A DNA stretch of 64,000 bases from Rummeliibacillus sp963792445 (GCA_963792445.1 CAWBWO010000002.1:62001-126000); one strand, 5' to 3'. Counted from the first letter of the stretch, positions 7,424-16,008 are shown. Numbers and translations are program-made. The notes: a model not told the origin generated them from the sequence alone.

Positions 7424-8848
7424 ATGAAATTTGCAGCCAGTTTATTTTCTATCCTTTTGTTTATTAATGGTATTATGTTGACTTTTCAATACCATGTCTA
7501 CTCGGATCAATTGACTGAAGAAGACAAGGCATTTCACTACAATCAAGATATTGATATTGTTTATCGTAAAGGGGAACTGATTGTAAATCATCACTTAAGT
7601 TCTTTACCAAAGAATAGCGTGAAATTTATTTGGCCGACTAAGAGTTTCAAGAAAGAATGCTCAACAGAAGACAAAAACAACTGTAAGCGGTTAAATAAAA
7701 CACTTACCGGCTTAAAAGACGGAAACACCGGGGAACAAACAGTTTCTTATGTAATTCCAATGTCAAAAAAAGGCTTACAATCAGGACAAGTTTTACAAGA
7801 TGTTTTTTTAACATTACAAAAAGGAACCCCAATACATTCAACCGTACATATTACAGACGAGACTCGTTCAGGGGGACAATGGATCACAGGCTTACCTGAG
7901 GTGGGGAGTAAATCATTGAAACTTGTTCAGTATACAATGTTCAGTGGTAATGGCCCAATTACCGCTTTGTATTGGCAAAAAAGTAAAATGAAAAAAGTTT
8001 TTACGAATGATCAAATGACTCTGTATGGTAATAATAGTATATCTAATGATTTAGCAAACTCACTTAAAGGTTTGGAATTAGTGAACTTCGAACATGTATC
8101 AATTATTGAAACGAATAAAAAGAAAAAATCTGCAGACAGGATATTATTTACTTCTGAAATTAACGAAAAGTCAATTGAACAAAAAGTAATCCTATCTCAT
8201 GTTTATCAAAAGTATAAATTTGGAATTAGTCCATCGTGGGCACCTTCAATTGTTGCATCTTATTTAACGGAACATACAATGGGAGATGCTAAAGCTAAGA
8301 AAATGATTCGTATATTAAATGACTATATGAATCATGACCAATTGGCAACGTGGAAAAAAGGATTAGAAAAAATGCAAGGTACAGAAGTCAATACGAATAA
8401 ACTAGATCGTTTATTATCTGATTCACTTGATTTAAAAACGTCATTCTTTGAGATGAATGCGAATAATGGCCAGCATATAGCTCCGTTATTATTTGAAGAT
8501 AAACGCCCAATCTATTTAAATGAATTGCAACAAAAAAGTCTACAAGCTATATTTAAAGATGGACGTATATTGTATTCAATTAAACCAATTTTAAATAGTA
8601 TGGGATATACTTCAAAAGTTGGTCCGAATGGATTTTATGTTATGAGTGAATCACGGAATTTTAGATTTCCGATGGACGAGCCTTTCTATGTATATAATGA
8701 ACACCGATATGATATTATTTCCAAGCCTATAGAGAAATATGGAAATGATTATTATGTAGAAGAAGCTTGGTTAGTTCGTTTATTCCTAGTTAATATCGAA
8801 AAATCAGATAATCGAATTGATATTCATACTACCAAGGAAAACAGATAG
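7424..8848 (+). CDS. Membrane-anchored extracytoplasmic protein of unknown function
   Basis: The 474-residue protein starts at an ATG after TTGGAGGATTAGC. Residues 3-23 form one hydrophobic segment without a lipobox, so it is a signal anchor or signal peptide. The rest is hydrophilic with lysine-rich stretches, including TNKKKKSA at about 232. The C-terminal 110 residues (PIYLNELQQKSLQAIFKDGR, YSIKPILNSMGYTSKVG, GFYVMSES) have the alternating pattern of stalk or copper-amine-oxidase-N-like domains found on cell-surface proteins of this order; this is a weak resemblance. I do not recognise the family. It directly precedes rsmD-coaD (39 bases) and may be cotranscribed with them. Confidence 0.55.
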   Translation: MKFAASLFSILLFINGIMLTFQYHVYSDQLTEEDKAFHYNQDIDIVYRKGELIVNHHLSSLPKNSVKFIWPTKSFKKECSTEDKNNCKRLNKTLTGLKDGNTGEQTVSYVIPMSKKGLQSGQVLQDVFLTLQKGTPIHSTVHITDETRSGGQWITGLPEVGSKSLKLVQYTMFSGNGPITALYWQKSKMKKVFTNDQMTLYGNNSISNDLANSLKGLELVNFEHVSIIETNKKKKSADRILFTSEINEKSIEQKVILSHVYQKYKFGISPSWAPSIVASYLTEHTMGDAKAKKMIRILNDYMNHDQLATWKKGLEKMQGTEVNTNKLDRLLSDSLDLKTSFFEMNANNGQHIAPLLFEDKRPIYLNELQQKSLQAIFKDGRILYSIKPILNSMGYTSKVGPNGFYVMSESRNFRFPMDEPFYVYNEHRYDIISKPIEKYGNDYYVEEAWLVRLFLVNIEKSDNRIDIHTTKENR

Positions 8849-8887
8849 GATACGCCAATATTTTATGAATTAAAGGTATGGTGAACA

Positions 8888-9463
8888 ATGAGAGTAATTT
8901 CCGGTGAACGTAAAGGAATGCCGTTAAAAGCAGTTAATGGTATGACTACACGACCGACAACAGATAAAGTAAAGGAATCCTTATTCAATATTATTGGTCC
9001 ATATTTTGATGGAGGAATTGTATTGGACTTATTTGCAGGAAGTGGAGGGTTAGGCATCGAATCATTAAGTAGAGGAATGGATAAGGCCATTTTTATCGAA
9101 AAAGATGGACGAGCCTTCCAAAACTTAAAGGAAAATATAACGAAATGTCGATATGAAGATCGTAGCGAAGCTTATAGAAATGATGCAACTCGTGCATTGA
9201 AAATTCTTATCAAAAAAGAAGTACAAGCTGATTTGATCTTTTTAGATCCACCCTATAAAAAACATCAATATTATGAAATGGTAAATGATATTGTATCAAA
9301 TGGTGTCATTTCGAAAGAGGGTACCATTGTTTGTGAACATGATACAGAACTTGATTTGCCAGTTGCGTTTTTAAACTTTCATAAAGTTCGCGAAGAAAAA
9401 TACGGTAATACGATTATTTCATTCTATCGTCTAGTCGAGGAAGAAGGAGATTATATTGGATAA
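8888..9463 (+). CDS. rsmD: 16S rRNA (guanine-966-N2)-methyltransferase RsmD
   Basis: The 191-residue class I SAM methyltransferase methylates G966 (E. coli numbering) of 16S rRNA. The SAM-binding motif LDLFAGSGGLGIE is at about residues 44-57 and the catalytic motif LDPPYKK at about 118-124. The N-terminus RVISGERKGMPLKA and RPTTDKVKESLFNII are family marks. The ATG at 8888 is used, with TATGGTGAAC just before it. It overlaps coaD by 8 bases, the usual pairing in Bacillales, so the two are translated from one mRNA. Confidence 0.93.
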   Translation: MRVISGERKGMPLKAVNGMTTRPTTDKVKESLFNIIGPYFDGGIVLDLFAGSGGLGIESLSRGMDKAIFIEKDGRAFQNLKENITKCRYEDRSEAYRNDATRALKILIKKEVQADLIFLDPPYKKHQYYEMVNDIVSNGVISKEGTIVCEHDTELDLPVAFLNFHKVREEKYGNTIISFYRLVEEEGDYIG

Positions 9464-9953
9464 AATCGCAGTAGTACCAGGTAGCTTTGATCCTCTTACA
9501 AATGGTCATTTAGATATTATTAAACGTGCTGCCGATATTTTCGGTGTTGTTTATGTAGCTGTTATGAATAATTCAAGCAAACATCCGTTGTTTGATGTCT
9601 ATGAACGAATGAATTTGATCGAACAAGTGACAAAGGATATGCCTAATGTTAAAGTGGATTCTTCATCGGGGTTACTAATTGATTATGCGAAGTCAATTAA
9701 TGCCAATGCCGTTGTCCGTGGGTTACGAGCTGTGTCTGATTTTGAATATGAAATGCAGATTACTGCGATGAATCGGTATTTAGATGAACATATCGAAACA
9801 TTTTTCATCATGACTCAAAATAAATTTTCTTTTTTAAGCTCTAGTATTGTAAAAGAAGTAGCGCAATATGGCGGGGATATTAAAGGCTTAGTACCTGAAG
9901 TTGTAGAAGAAGCTTTAAAAAAAAAATTCCAATACAAATCAACGCAAAAATAG
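9456..9953 (+). CDS. coaD: Pantetheine-phosphate adenylyltransferase CoaD
   Basis: The 165-residue enzyme transfers AMP from ATP to 4'-phosphopantetheine, the fourth step of coenzyme A synthesis. The nucleotidyltransferase signature GSFDPLTNGHLDII sits at residues 9-22 with the HxGH-type loop, RGLRAVSDFEYE in the middle, and SFLSSSIVKE at about 124-133. The start is TTG at 9456, with AGAAGGAG upstream inside rsmD, giving an 8-base overlap and coupled translation. The length agrees with the roughly 160-residue norm. A long structured intergenic repeat follows. Confidence 0.95.
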   Translation: MDKIAVVPGSFDPLTNGHLDIIKRAADIFGVVYVAVMNNSSKHPLFDVYERMNLIEQVTKDMPNVKVDSSSGLLIDYAKSINANAVVRGLRAVSDFEYEMQITAMNRYLDEHIETFFIMTQNKFSFLSSSIVKEVAQYGGDIKGLVPEVVEEALKKKFQYKSTQK

Positions 9954-10034
9954 AAAAAGGCAGTCTAGTAAAAACTTAAATTTGAAACACTTCAAATTCC
10001 TTTGTAGAAAGGATTTAACGAAGTGGTACTTAAT

Positions 10035-10321
10035 CCCGCATTAACTGGCTTTTGACTCAACTGCAAGGCTTTAGAAAATTAGAAGAAGCAGCGGTTGAGA
10101 TAACTGCCCGTAAACGCCCGATTGGTGAGATACAGTGAAACTTACCGATGCGTTAGCAGAGGTTTAGTTGAACCAATCGGGTTCGTACTGTCGATTGATT
10201 GCAAGTATATGCTTGCAATCTTAGCGACAGTAGAACGGGACTAACCAAAGCACGTCCTGTGGCAACGTTGGCACTAGTACGTCCCGACGGAAAACCCCCA
10301 CTGATTGAAGTTTCACTTTAT
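10035..10321. repeat. Long structured intergenic repeat with ends shared by a short copy at 47350-47378
   Basis: This fills most of the 9954-10407 gap. It begins CCCGCATTAAC (10035-10045) and ends TGAAGTTTCACTTTAT (10306-10321), the same two motifs found almost back to back at 47350-47378. Inside are nested inverted repeats: AGTGAAACT 10134-10142 with AGTTTCACT 10309-10317; CCCGATTGGT 10117-10126 with ACCAATCGGG 10172-10181; a two-part hairpin TACTGTCG + GATTGCAAG against CTTGCAATC + CGACAGTA (about 10186-10232); and CGGGAC 10236-10241 with GTCCCG 10281-10286. There is no credible ORF. It looks like a non-autonomous mobile repeat or a structured RNA. Confidence 0.6.
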
Positions 10322-10330
10322 CCGAAGAAA

Positions 10331-10380
10331 GTAGGCTATCCTAAAAGTGAGAGAAATGAGTCACTATTAGGATAGCCTAC
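10331..10380. terminator. Bidirectional terminator between coaD and ylbJ
   Basis: A 20-bp inverted repeat with one mismatch (10331-10350 with 10361-10380) is followed by a T-rich run on the plus strand and TTTCTT on the minus strand. The stem begins GTAGGCTATCCTAAAAGTGA and resembles the stem at 5543-5585. Confidence 0.85.
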
Positions 10381-10407
10381 TTGTTCTTATTGTTCTTTTT
10401 AAAATTT

Positions 10408-11367
10408 TTACATAAAGATAATCCAATATAAAAGCGGAATTAATACAGCTTGGACTACTCGGGTTAAAACATATGGAACCATTGAAATTTGTGCTTCTTT
10501 TGCTAGTACAGCCACTTGCAAGTGAATACTCAATCCTTGTATTGATAGAATTGTAAGTACAATTAGCTCTAACCATTTAGAATTTGCAAATAGTAGATGA
10601 GACTCAGCTAAACCTGAAGTCATTTCAAGAATGCTATATACTGCGACCATTAATCCTTCTGGTAGCTCTACAAAACGCAATATTGTTTCTGTCAATACGA
10701 AGCTTATTGTAGTAAAGAAAATTACAGTAGCAGCAACAAGTAAAACTGTAGGTAAACTACTTTTGATACTTTCTATAAGAGGAGAAGTTGATGAATCCAC
10801 TTCTTTATGAAATCCAGTTGGTATAGTATTTAATTTTCGAAACTTGAGAATAAAAAAAACGAGCATGACAATATTAACAAAATGGAACAATGCAAGCATA
10901 TACCAACCACTAATTGGTTTATTTAATATTTCAATACCTACAAACCCAACTACAAAAAGAGGGCTTGGTGCATGGCATATAGCTAATAATAGCGGAGCTT
11001 CCTTTTTAGTAATTTGGTTTTGCTTAAACAAAAAACTAATAGTTGCAGCACCTGTAGGGAAACCACCAAGCGCACAAAGAAAATAAACTTGTAAATAAAA
11101 TTTCCATTTTGAATGCTGTATACTTGTGACATTTGTTAATCTTAAAAGCCACTGGGTAAGTATTAGATACGGAAGTAAGTAAGGAAATAGATGATCAATA
11201 AAAAGAGTCATACCTGTATCTGCGCCTTCATGGGCTAGTCCAGGTTGTAATAATAATAAAAGAATAAAAAGCCAGCATAACAGGATATTGCTGTAATGTA
11301 ATACGATAACATCATCCATTCTTAAAGTTTTTATAGTAAACGAACAAATTTTCTTTCTTAGCGTCAT
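10408..11367 (-). CDS. ylbJ: Sporulation integral membrane protein YlbJ
   Basis: The 319-residue polytopic membrane protein has a nucleoside-recognition (Gate) type domain. Family marks are the early LFPYLLPYLILTQWLL, GGFPTGAATISFLFKQNQIT (about residues 110-130) and CHAPSPLFVVGFVG, matching YlbJ, which B. subtilis needs for efficient sporulation under sigma-E. It is shorter than the roughly 400 residues of B. subtilis YlbJ but both ends align in pattern, so the shortening seems internal. The start is uncertain: ATG 11367 or 11319, neither with a strong ribosome binding site. It is divergent from ylbL, with 42 bases between the starts. Confidence 0.85.
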   Translation of the reverse strand: MTLRKKICSFTIKTLRMDDVIVLHYSNILLCWLFILLLLLQPGLAHEGADTGMTLFIDHLFPYLLPYLILTQWLLRLTNVTSIQHSKWKFYLQVYFLCALGGFPTGAATISFLFKQNQITKKEAPLLLAICHAPSPLFVVGFVGIEILNKPISGWYMLALFHFVNIVMLVFFILKFRKLNTIPTGFHKEVDSSTSPLIESIKSSLPTVLLVAATVIFFTTISFVLTETILRFVELPEGLMVAVYSILEMTSGLAESHLLFANSKWLELIVLTILSIQGLSIHLQVAVLAKEAQISMVPYVLTRVVQAVLIPLLYWIIFM

Positions 11368-11409
11368 ATCATTGTCTATAGTTAGTTGTAATTTTGGAGG
11401 TGCATTTTA

Positions 11410-12459
11410 ATGAAAATAAAAAAGTTCTTAGCACTATTAATTCTAACAGTGCTAATAATACTCGGTTTTGTTTATCCGATGCATTATTATATTATGCAGC
11501 CAGGCGGTGCATATGATTTAGATAATTATGTAAAAGTAGAGAATGCTGATGCACCAAGCAAAGGTAAACTCAATATGATGACTGTGGCAATGTCAGTAGC
11601 CACTCCGTTTACTTATGCCTTAGCTCATTTTAGTGATGAAAAGGAAATTTTGAAAGATATTCAGGTACGGAGTCCTAATGAGAGTGATCGAGACTACAAT
11701 ACCCGTCAATTTAAACTTATGACGGATTCTCAATTCAATGCAAAATATATTGCTTTTAAAAAAGCAAATCTAGACTATAAGATTCACTACGATGGTGTCT
11801 ATGTCTACTATATCGTAGCTAAAGGTGCTGCTGAGGGCATTTTGAATACAGGTGATGAAGTAATTGGAATAGATGATCATATCATTCATAAACATTCTGA
11901 GCTTGTAAAATATTTAGAAAACAAGAAAAAAGGCGATCAAGTAAATCTCAAGATTAAACGTGATGGCAAAATAATGGTAAAGAAAATTGAACTAAAAAAA
12001 ATACCAGGTGCTAATGGTAAGATTGGTATAGGGATATCATTTATCGATAGTAAATCCATTACAACAGACCCTAAAGTTACAATCAATGCAGAAGATATTG
12101 GAGGACCTTCAGCGGGATTAATGTTTACGCTAGAAATCACTGACCAAATTACAAAAGGTGATTTGACAAAAGGATACAATATTGCTGGTACAGGTGAAAT
12201 GCTCGAAAATGGAGAAGTTGGACGTATTGGTGGCATTGATAAAAAAGTAATTGCTGCAAACGATGCAGGCGTTGAAATATTCTTTGCGCCAAATGATACA
12301 CTTCCAGAAATCGTCAAGAAAAGGAATCCAGGAATCCAAACAAACTATCAAGAAGCATTGAAAGAAGCAAAAAAAATAGGTACGAAAATGAAAATCGTAC
12401 CAGTGAAAAATGTGGATGACGCATTAAATTATTTAGAAAGTCTTCCAGAAAAGGAATAA
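11410..12459 (+). CDS. ylbL: PDZ-domain Lon-like serine protease YlbL
   Basis: The 349-residue membrane-anchored protease has a membrane segment at residues 7-25. A PDZ domain lies at about 115-200 (GAAEGILNTGDEVIGIDD). The C-terminal Lon-type (S16) domain has GGPSAGLMF with Ser at about 234 and IGGIDKKVIAA with Lys at about 279, the Ser-Lys dyad. In B. subtilis YlbL clears the cell-division inhibitor YneA after DNA damage, so a quality-control role outside the membrane is likely. The start follows TTGGAGGTGCATTTTA. Its stop abuts the stop of the convergent tmcAL gene with no space for a terminator. Confidence 0.9.
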   Translation: MKIKKFLALLILTVLIILGFVYPMHYYIMQPGGAYDLDNYVKVENADAPSKGKLNMMTVAMSVATPFTYALAHFSDEKEILKDIQVRSPNESDRDYNTRQFKLMTDSQFNAKYIAFKKANLDYKIHYDGVYVYYIVAKGAAEGILNTGDEVIGIDDHIIHKHSELVKYLENKKKGDQVNLKIKRDGKIMVKKIELKKIPGANGKIGIGISFIDSKSITTDPKVTINAEDIGGPSAGLMFTLEITDQITKGDLTKGYNIAGTGEMLENGEVGRIGGIDKKVIAANDAGVEIFFAPNDTLPEIVKKRNPGIQTNYQEALKEAKKIGTKMKIVPVKNVDDALNYLESLPEKE

Positions 12460-13659
12460 TTAGTAGCGAATGGGCGGGGTTTTATAATCCAAGCCCATTT
12501 TATTTTTCGAAAGAGCATACATATATAAATCTGTTGCATGAATATCTTGTAGTAACATCGAATCGGATGAACTAGCTGCACGGCTTATAATAGGCAAAGT
12601 AAAACTTTTTTTTCTTTCTGATAAATAACGTTGCCCATTTTGGGTCATACCAAGTAAGCGAATGTAGCTAGGGAGATTCGACGATTTTAATTGTTGCCAA
12701 GTAAAGTTAGTGAAAATATGAGTTAACATTCGTTGTATTCTTGTCCATGTATACCGTTTAGATTTGACTTTTTGCATAAAACTACCAAAATCATTGCACT
12801 CCCTCACAGCTTCTAAAATCAAAAATTCAATCCCTTCGGTAACTTCTGCATAGGATGCAATTTGTTCAGGTTTTAGTCGTAGAATAGAAAATTTCAAAAA
12901 AGGCCAAAAAAGTTCCCAAGAAGCAAAATGGTGATAATCGTTGTACCAATTTGTTAACTCGTTAAATGAAAATTTTGGTAAAAAATTGGTGACGCCATTC
13001 ATGGAATGTTGATCTAAAATGGCTTGGCGAATTCCTGTAGCACTTGCAATTGTCGTTCCCTCAGAAATAGCATCATGGTAACCAGCTTGTATCCGTTTAA
13101 TGGTAACAGGTTTTACCGCTGTGTGATATTTCATCGAAGTTTCCACATAGTGATAGCCGAGTATATTATTAGGCTTCGTCAAATCAGCGTATGTAAGATT
13201 GCTGTTTGGGATAAGCTGTTGATAGGCTGTATTTAAGCTTTGTGGATAGCTTAAACCACTTTTAACATGTTCCTTTATACTTTGTTGAAATTCTACATTT
13301 TGATTCGTTAAAAGGCTGTAAGTGTTCAAAAAAGGCTTAATGTCTCCTTGCTCACTACCAAAAGAAAAATAATCACATTGTAATGCTTCTAGTAGTAAGA
13401 CGCCACCTTTAGCAAATTCACTTGCTTGAGCAGTTGCAAAGACATAAGGTAGCTCAATCACCAAATCTGCTCCATTAGCTAGTGCCATTTTTGTTCTAGT
13501 CCACTTATCTACAAACGCTGGCTCGCCACGTTGCAAAAAATGGCCACTCATTACTGCAATCATTACATCTGCACCTGTATGTTTTCGTGATTGTTTGATA
13601 TGATAGAGATGTCCGTTATGAAATGGATTGTATTCAACAATTACACCAGTTGCAATCAA
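12460..13659 (-). CDS. tmcAL: tRNA(Met) cytidine acetate ligase TmcAL (YlbM)
   Basis: The enzyme forms N4-acetylcytidine at C34 of elongator tRNA-Met using ATP and acetate. I place the start at TTG 13659, after GGGGTGAAGA, giving 399 residues and the family N-terminus GVIVEYNPFHNGHLYH with the HNGH nucleotide-binding motif at about residues 16-19. An in-frame extension to 13734 lacks similarity. Other marks are AVMSGHFLQRGEPAF, ADLVIELP and RIQRMLTHIFTNF near the C-terminus. It is convergent with ylbL and divergent from ylbN. Confidence 0.9.
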   Translation of the reverse strand: MIATGVIVEYNPFHNGHLYHIKQSRKHTGADVMIAVMSGHFLQRGEPAFVDKWTRTKMALANGADLVIELPYVFATAQASEFAKGGVLLLEALQCDYFSFGSEQGDIKPFLNTYSLLTNQNVEFQQSIKEHVKSGLSYPQSLNTAYQQLIPNSNLTYADLTKPNNILGYHYVETSMKYHTAVKPVTIKRIQAGYHDAISEGTTIASATGIRQAILDQHSMNGVTNFLPKFSFNELTNWYNDYHHFASWELFWPFLKFSILRLKPEQIASYAEVTEGIEFLILEAVRECNDFGSFMQKVKSKRYTWTRIQRMLTHIFTNFTWQQLKSSNLPSYIRLLGMTQNGQRYLSERKKSFTLPIISRAASSSDSMLLQDIHATDLYMYALSKNKMGLDYKTPPIRY

Positions 13660-13785
13660 ATCTTCACCCCGTTTATACTTAGTAATATGATTATACGAGT
13701 ACTTTTGCCTAGTGACAAGAAAATAACTTGACATCTATAAATTAGCATTATATAATCAACTTTGTTGTCTTGAGGTGATAAACGT

Positions 13786-14320
13786 ATGAAATGGGCAATC
13801 CCACAATTATCTAAATATCGCCAAAACGGGATGCCAATTGACGAAATTGTTCAATTGGACGGACTAAAATCTCGTAATACGGAAATTCGCCGTAGTACAC
13901 CCGTTCATGTAAAAGGCTTCTGCACGTTTGGTGCAGGCAAAATGAACTGTCATTTCCAATTGACAGGCACACTTACACTTCCTTGTTCACGAACATGGGA
14001 AGATGTCGAATTCCCATTCGATATTGAATCAGATGAAGTATTTAGCTGGTCTGAAACTGTTAATGCAGATGAATATGATAATGTTCATCCTGTTGAAGGG
14101 GAAGTAATCAATGTTGACCCTGTATTAGAAGAACTAATATTATTAGAAATTCCAATACAAGTGTTCAAAGAAGGTGCCGAAAATCCAGCTCCAAAAAATA
14201 ATGGACGATTGGTCTTATTTGACGGAAGATGAATTGTTAAGTCAAAAAGAAAAAGACGCACAAAAAACGGATCCAAGACTGGCTGCTTTAGCTAAGTATT
14301 TTGATCAAACAGACGAATAA
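13786..14320 (+). CDS. ylbN: DUF177 / YceD-family protein YlbN (interrupted by a +1 frameshift)
   Basis: The family accompanies rpmF across bacteria and is linked to rRNA and ribosome biogenesis. As written, the frame from ATG 13786 stops at 14232 after 148 residues. Reading on in the +1 frame gives MDDWSYLTEDELL and the family C-terminus TDPRLAALAKYFDQ, ending at 14320. Removing one A from the A6 run at 14193-14198 restores about 177 residues, near the B. subtilis length. The N-terminus KWAIPQLSKYRQNG and the CSRTWEDVEFPF region are typical. The start follows TTGAGGTGATAAACGT. rpmF begins 24 bases after the corrected stop. Confidence 0.85.
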
Positions 14321-14344
14321 CCGATCTGTAAGGAGGTGCCATCA

Positions 14345-14518
14345 ATGGCTGTACCATTTAGAAGAACTTCTAAAACTGCGAAACGTCAACGTCGCACACA
14401 TTTTAAACTAGCTGTACCAGGTATGGTTGCTTGCCCAAGCTGTGGTGAACTTAAATTGGCTCACCATGTATGTAAAGCATGTGGACAATACAAAGGTAAA
14501 GAAGTTGTGAGCAAATAA
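14345..14518 (+). CDS. rpmF: 50S ribosomal protein L32
   Basis: The 57-residue zinc-ribbon ribosomal protein begins MAVPFRRTSKTAKRQRRTH. The start is ATG 14345, eight bases after AAGGAGGTG. The zinc ligands are CPSC and CKAC (about residues 29-32 and 42-45), so this is the Zn-containing form of L32. It is cotranscribed with ylbN, as is usual, and followed by a strong terminator. Confidence 0.97.
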   Translation: MAVPFRRTSKTAKRQRRTHFKLAVPGMVACPSCGELKLAHHVCKACGQYKGKEVVSK

Positions 14519-14536
14519 TTCAGTATTTGTTCTGAA

Positions 14537-14580
14537 AAAGACTACTAGAGAGACCATGGCTCTTTAGTGGTCTTTTTTTA
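14537..14580 (+). terminator. Terminator after rpmF
   Basis: An imperfect hairpin (14537-14550 with 14560-14575) is followed by a run of T. It ends the ylbN-rpmF unit. Confidence 0.85.
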
Positions 14581-14670
14581 TTTGTAAAAGTTCTTTTATT
14601 AAAAATAGAAATACTAAGTTTTCTTTGTATGTTAGAATGGATTAATAATTTCTAATATTTCACAAAGGGG

Positions 14671-15441
14671 ATGAAAGCTTTGGATTATTATTATTCAGAA
14701 CAAGATGGTGTGTTAACATTTACGATTAATCGCCCAGAAAAAAGAAATGCGATTAATGATGCAGTGATGGAAGGGTTTAAAGAAGTTATTGCATATGTAC
14801 ATAATCATGATTCTGTACGGTTTTTAGTAGTAACGGGTGAAGGTGAGAAAGCTTTTTGCTCGGGTGGAGACTTAGCAGAATTTCATGATCTTTATACAGA
14901 AGAACAAGCTTTTGGCATGTTGAGTAAGATGGGGAAAATACTATATGAAATCGCAACATTACCAGTGCCTACTATTGCACTTGTAAATGGTACTGCAGTT
15001 GGAGGGGGATGTGAAATCGCAACTGCTTGTGATTTTCGATTAGTTAAAAAAGAAGCAAAATGTGGCTTTATACAAGGTACGTTAGGAATCACTTCTGGAT
15101 GGGGTGGAGGAACATACTTATTTGAAAGAGGAATGCGACATGATGTTGCTCTGAAAATGCTCGTTGATGCTAAAACCTACCCTGCAGACTTACTTTATGA
15201 AATTGGTTTTGCTATGCGAGTTTTTGAAAATGATAAAGAACTAGCGTTAGCAGAATTCATTGCAGATATGAAAAAAATCTATCCGAATGTCCATAAAGCT
15301 TATAAAGAAATGAAACTACGTAAATGGCGTGAATGTCATTTATATGAACGTGTAATGGATGAAATAAAAACATGTGCAAAGTTATGGGAAAGTGAAGAAC
15401 ATCATAATGCTGTAAAACAGTTTCTATCAAAAACAAAATAA
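14671..15441 (+). CDS. Enoyl-CoA hydratase/isomerase (crotonase) family protein
   Basis: The protein is 256 residues from ATG 14671, or 253 from TTG 14680; the only ribosome binding site (AAAGGGG) touches the ATG and is better spaced for the TTG. The crotonase fold is clear: INRPEKRNAIN at residues 16-26, the first oxyanion-hole loop AFCSGGDLAEF at about 61-71 and the second AVGGGCEIATACDF at about 109-122. In place of one catalytic Glu the loop reads LGITSGWGGG, so the protein may be a decarboxylase-like or other crotonase rather than a standard hydratase. The biotin carrier and carboxyltransferase genes downstream suggest short-chain acyl-CoA metabolism. Confidence 0.8.
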   Translation: MKALDYYYSEQDGVLTFTINRPEKRNAINDAVMEGFKEVIAYVHNHDSVRFLVVTGEGEKAFCSGGDLAEFHDLYTEEQAFGMLSKMGKILYEIATLPVPTIALVNGTAVGGGCEIATACDFRLVKKEAKCGFIQGTLGITSGWGGGTYLFERGMRHDVALKMLVDAKTYPADLLYEIGFAMRVFENDKELALAEFIADMKKIYPNVHKAYKEMKLRKWRECHLYERVMDEIKTCAKLWESEEHHNAVKQFLSKTK

Positions 15442-15495
15442 CTTCTAAACTTGAAAAACTCGCATATAGTAGTAAAAAAATGCGAGGTGATATGT

Positions 15496-15885
15496 GTGGA
15501 ATTAAAAAAACGAAAAGACCAGTGGCTTCAACAAGATGATGACCGATTAGCACAAATTGTGCTTCAAGCAGTTAGTGAGGGACGCTCGCAACTAGCAGGC
15601 TTCCAAGAGGCGGCAGACGCTTTAGGTAGAACAAAACAAGCTTGTGGATTTAGATGGAATAAAACATTACGCAAAATTCATGAAAAAGAACTAGAAAATG
15701 CAAAATCACAACCTAAGCAAATGATGAGGACGCATTTAAAACAAGCGCTAACTAGTTTTGATCAATTATCAGAAGCATATTTTGAGCTGAAAGATGATTA
15801 TGATCAACTTCAACATAATTATTCAGAACTAATCCATTGGCTAGAAACCGGTACACAATTATTAAAAAAGGAAACATCTGAATAG
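15496..15885 (+). CDS. rsfA: RsfA family prespore transcription factor (YlbO)
   Basis: The 129-residue protein starts at GTG 15496, after GCGAGGTGATATGT. The N-terminal Myb/SANT-like domain (about residues 5-60) shows KRKDQWLQQDDDRLAQIVL and GRTKQACGFRWN, the RsfA/YlbO signature. The rest is a coiled coil with a leucine/tyrosine periodicity (DQLSEAYFELKDDYDQLQ). B. subtilis RsfA tunes sigma-F-dependent genes in the forespore. It sits in its usual place after rpmF, although a crotonase gene has been placed between them. Its 3' end overlaps its own terminator stem. Confidence 0.85.
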   Translation: MELKKRKDQWLQQDDDRLAQIVLQAVSEGRSQLAGFQEAADALGRTKQACGFRWNKTLRKIHEKELENAKSQPKQMMRTHLKQALTSFDQLSEAYFELKDDYDQLQHNYSELIHWLETGTQLLKKETSE

Positions 15886-15900
15886 ATGTTTCCTTTTTTA
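15864..15900 (+). terminator. Terminator overlapping the end of rsfA
   Basis: A perfect 16-bp stem (15864-15879 with 15884-15899), four-base loop and T6 run. Its left arm lies inside the last codons of rsfA. Confidence 0.92.
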
Positions 15901-15912
15901 ATATAAAGCGGA

Positions 15913-16008
15913 ACGCGCCCGTATCAAGGAAGATAGCCTAAAAGCGCCGCGTCCTGCGGCAAAGGCTATCGGGTACACATCCTGTGCACCCTCGAGGAGC
16001 TGGCGCGT
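15913..16008. repeat. GC-rich structured intergenic repeat with three-way-junction symmetry
   Basis: An outer stem ACGCGCC 15913-15919 with GGCGCGT 16002-16008 encloses two hairpins. The first is GATAGCC + GCCGC against GCGGC + GGCTATC (15932-15970) with loop GTCCT. The second is GGGTACACA against TGTGCACCC (15971-15991) with loop TCC. Base composition differs sharply from the AT-rich surroundings. The loop word GTCCTG also occurs at 10254-10259. No ORF is present. The rest of the 15901-16125 gap is AT-rich leader. Confidence 0.55.

Noticed and set aside
10367..10576. Overlapping open frames in and around ylbJ on other frames
   Set aside because: They are shadows of the ylbJ coding sequence without ribosome binding sites or similarity.
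15913..16008. tRNA-like cloverleaf
   Set aside because: It folds into a junction but has no acceptor/T-loop sequence such as GGTTCGAATCC, no anticodon arm layout and no CCA-type end.
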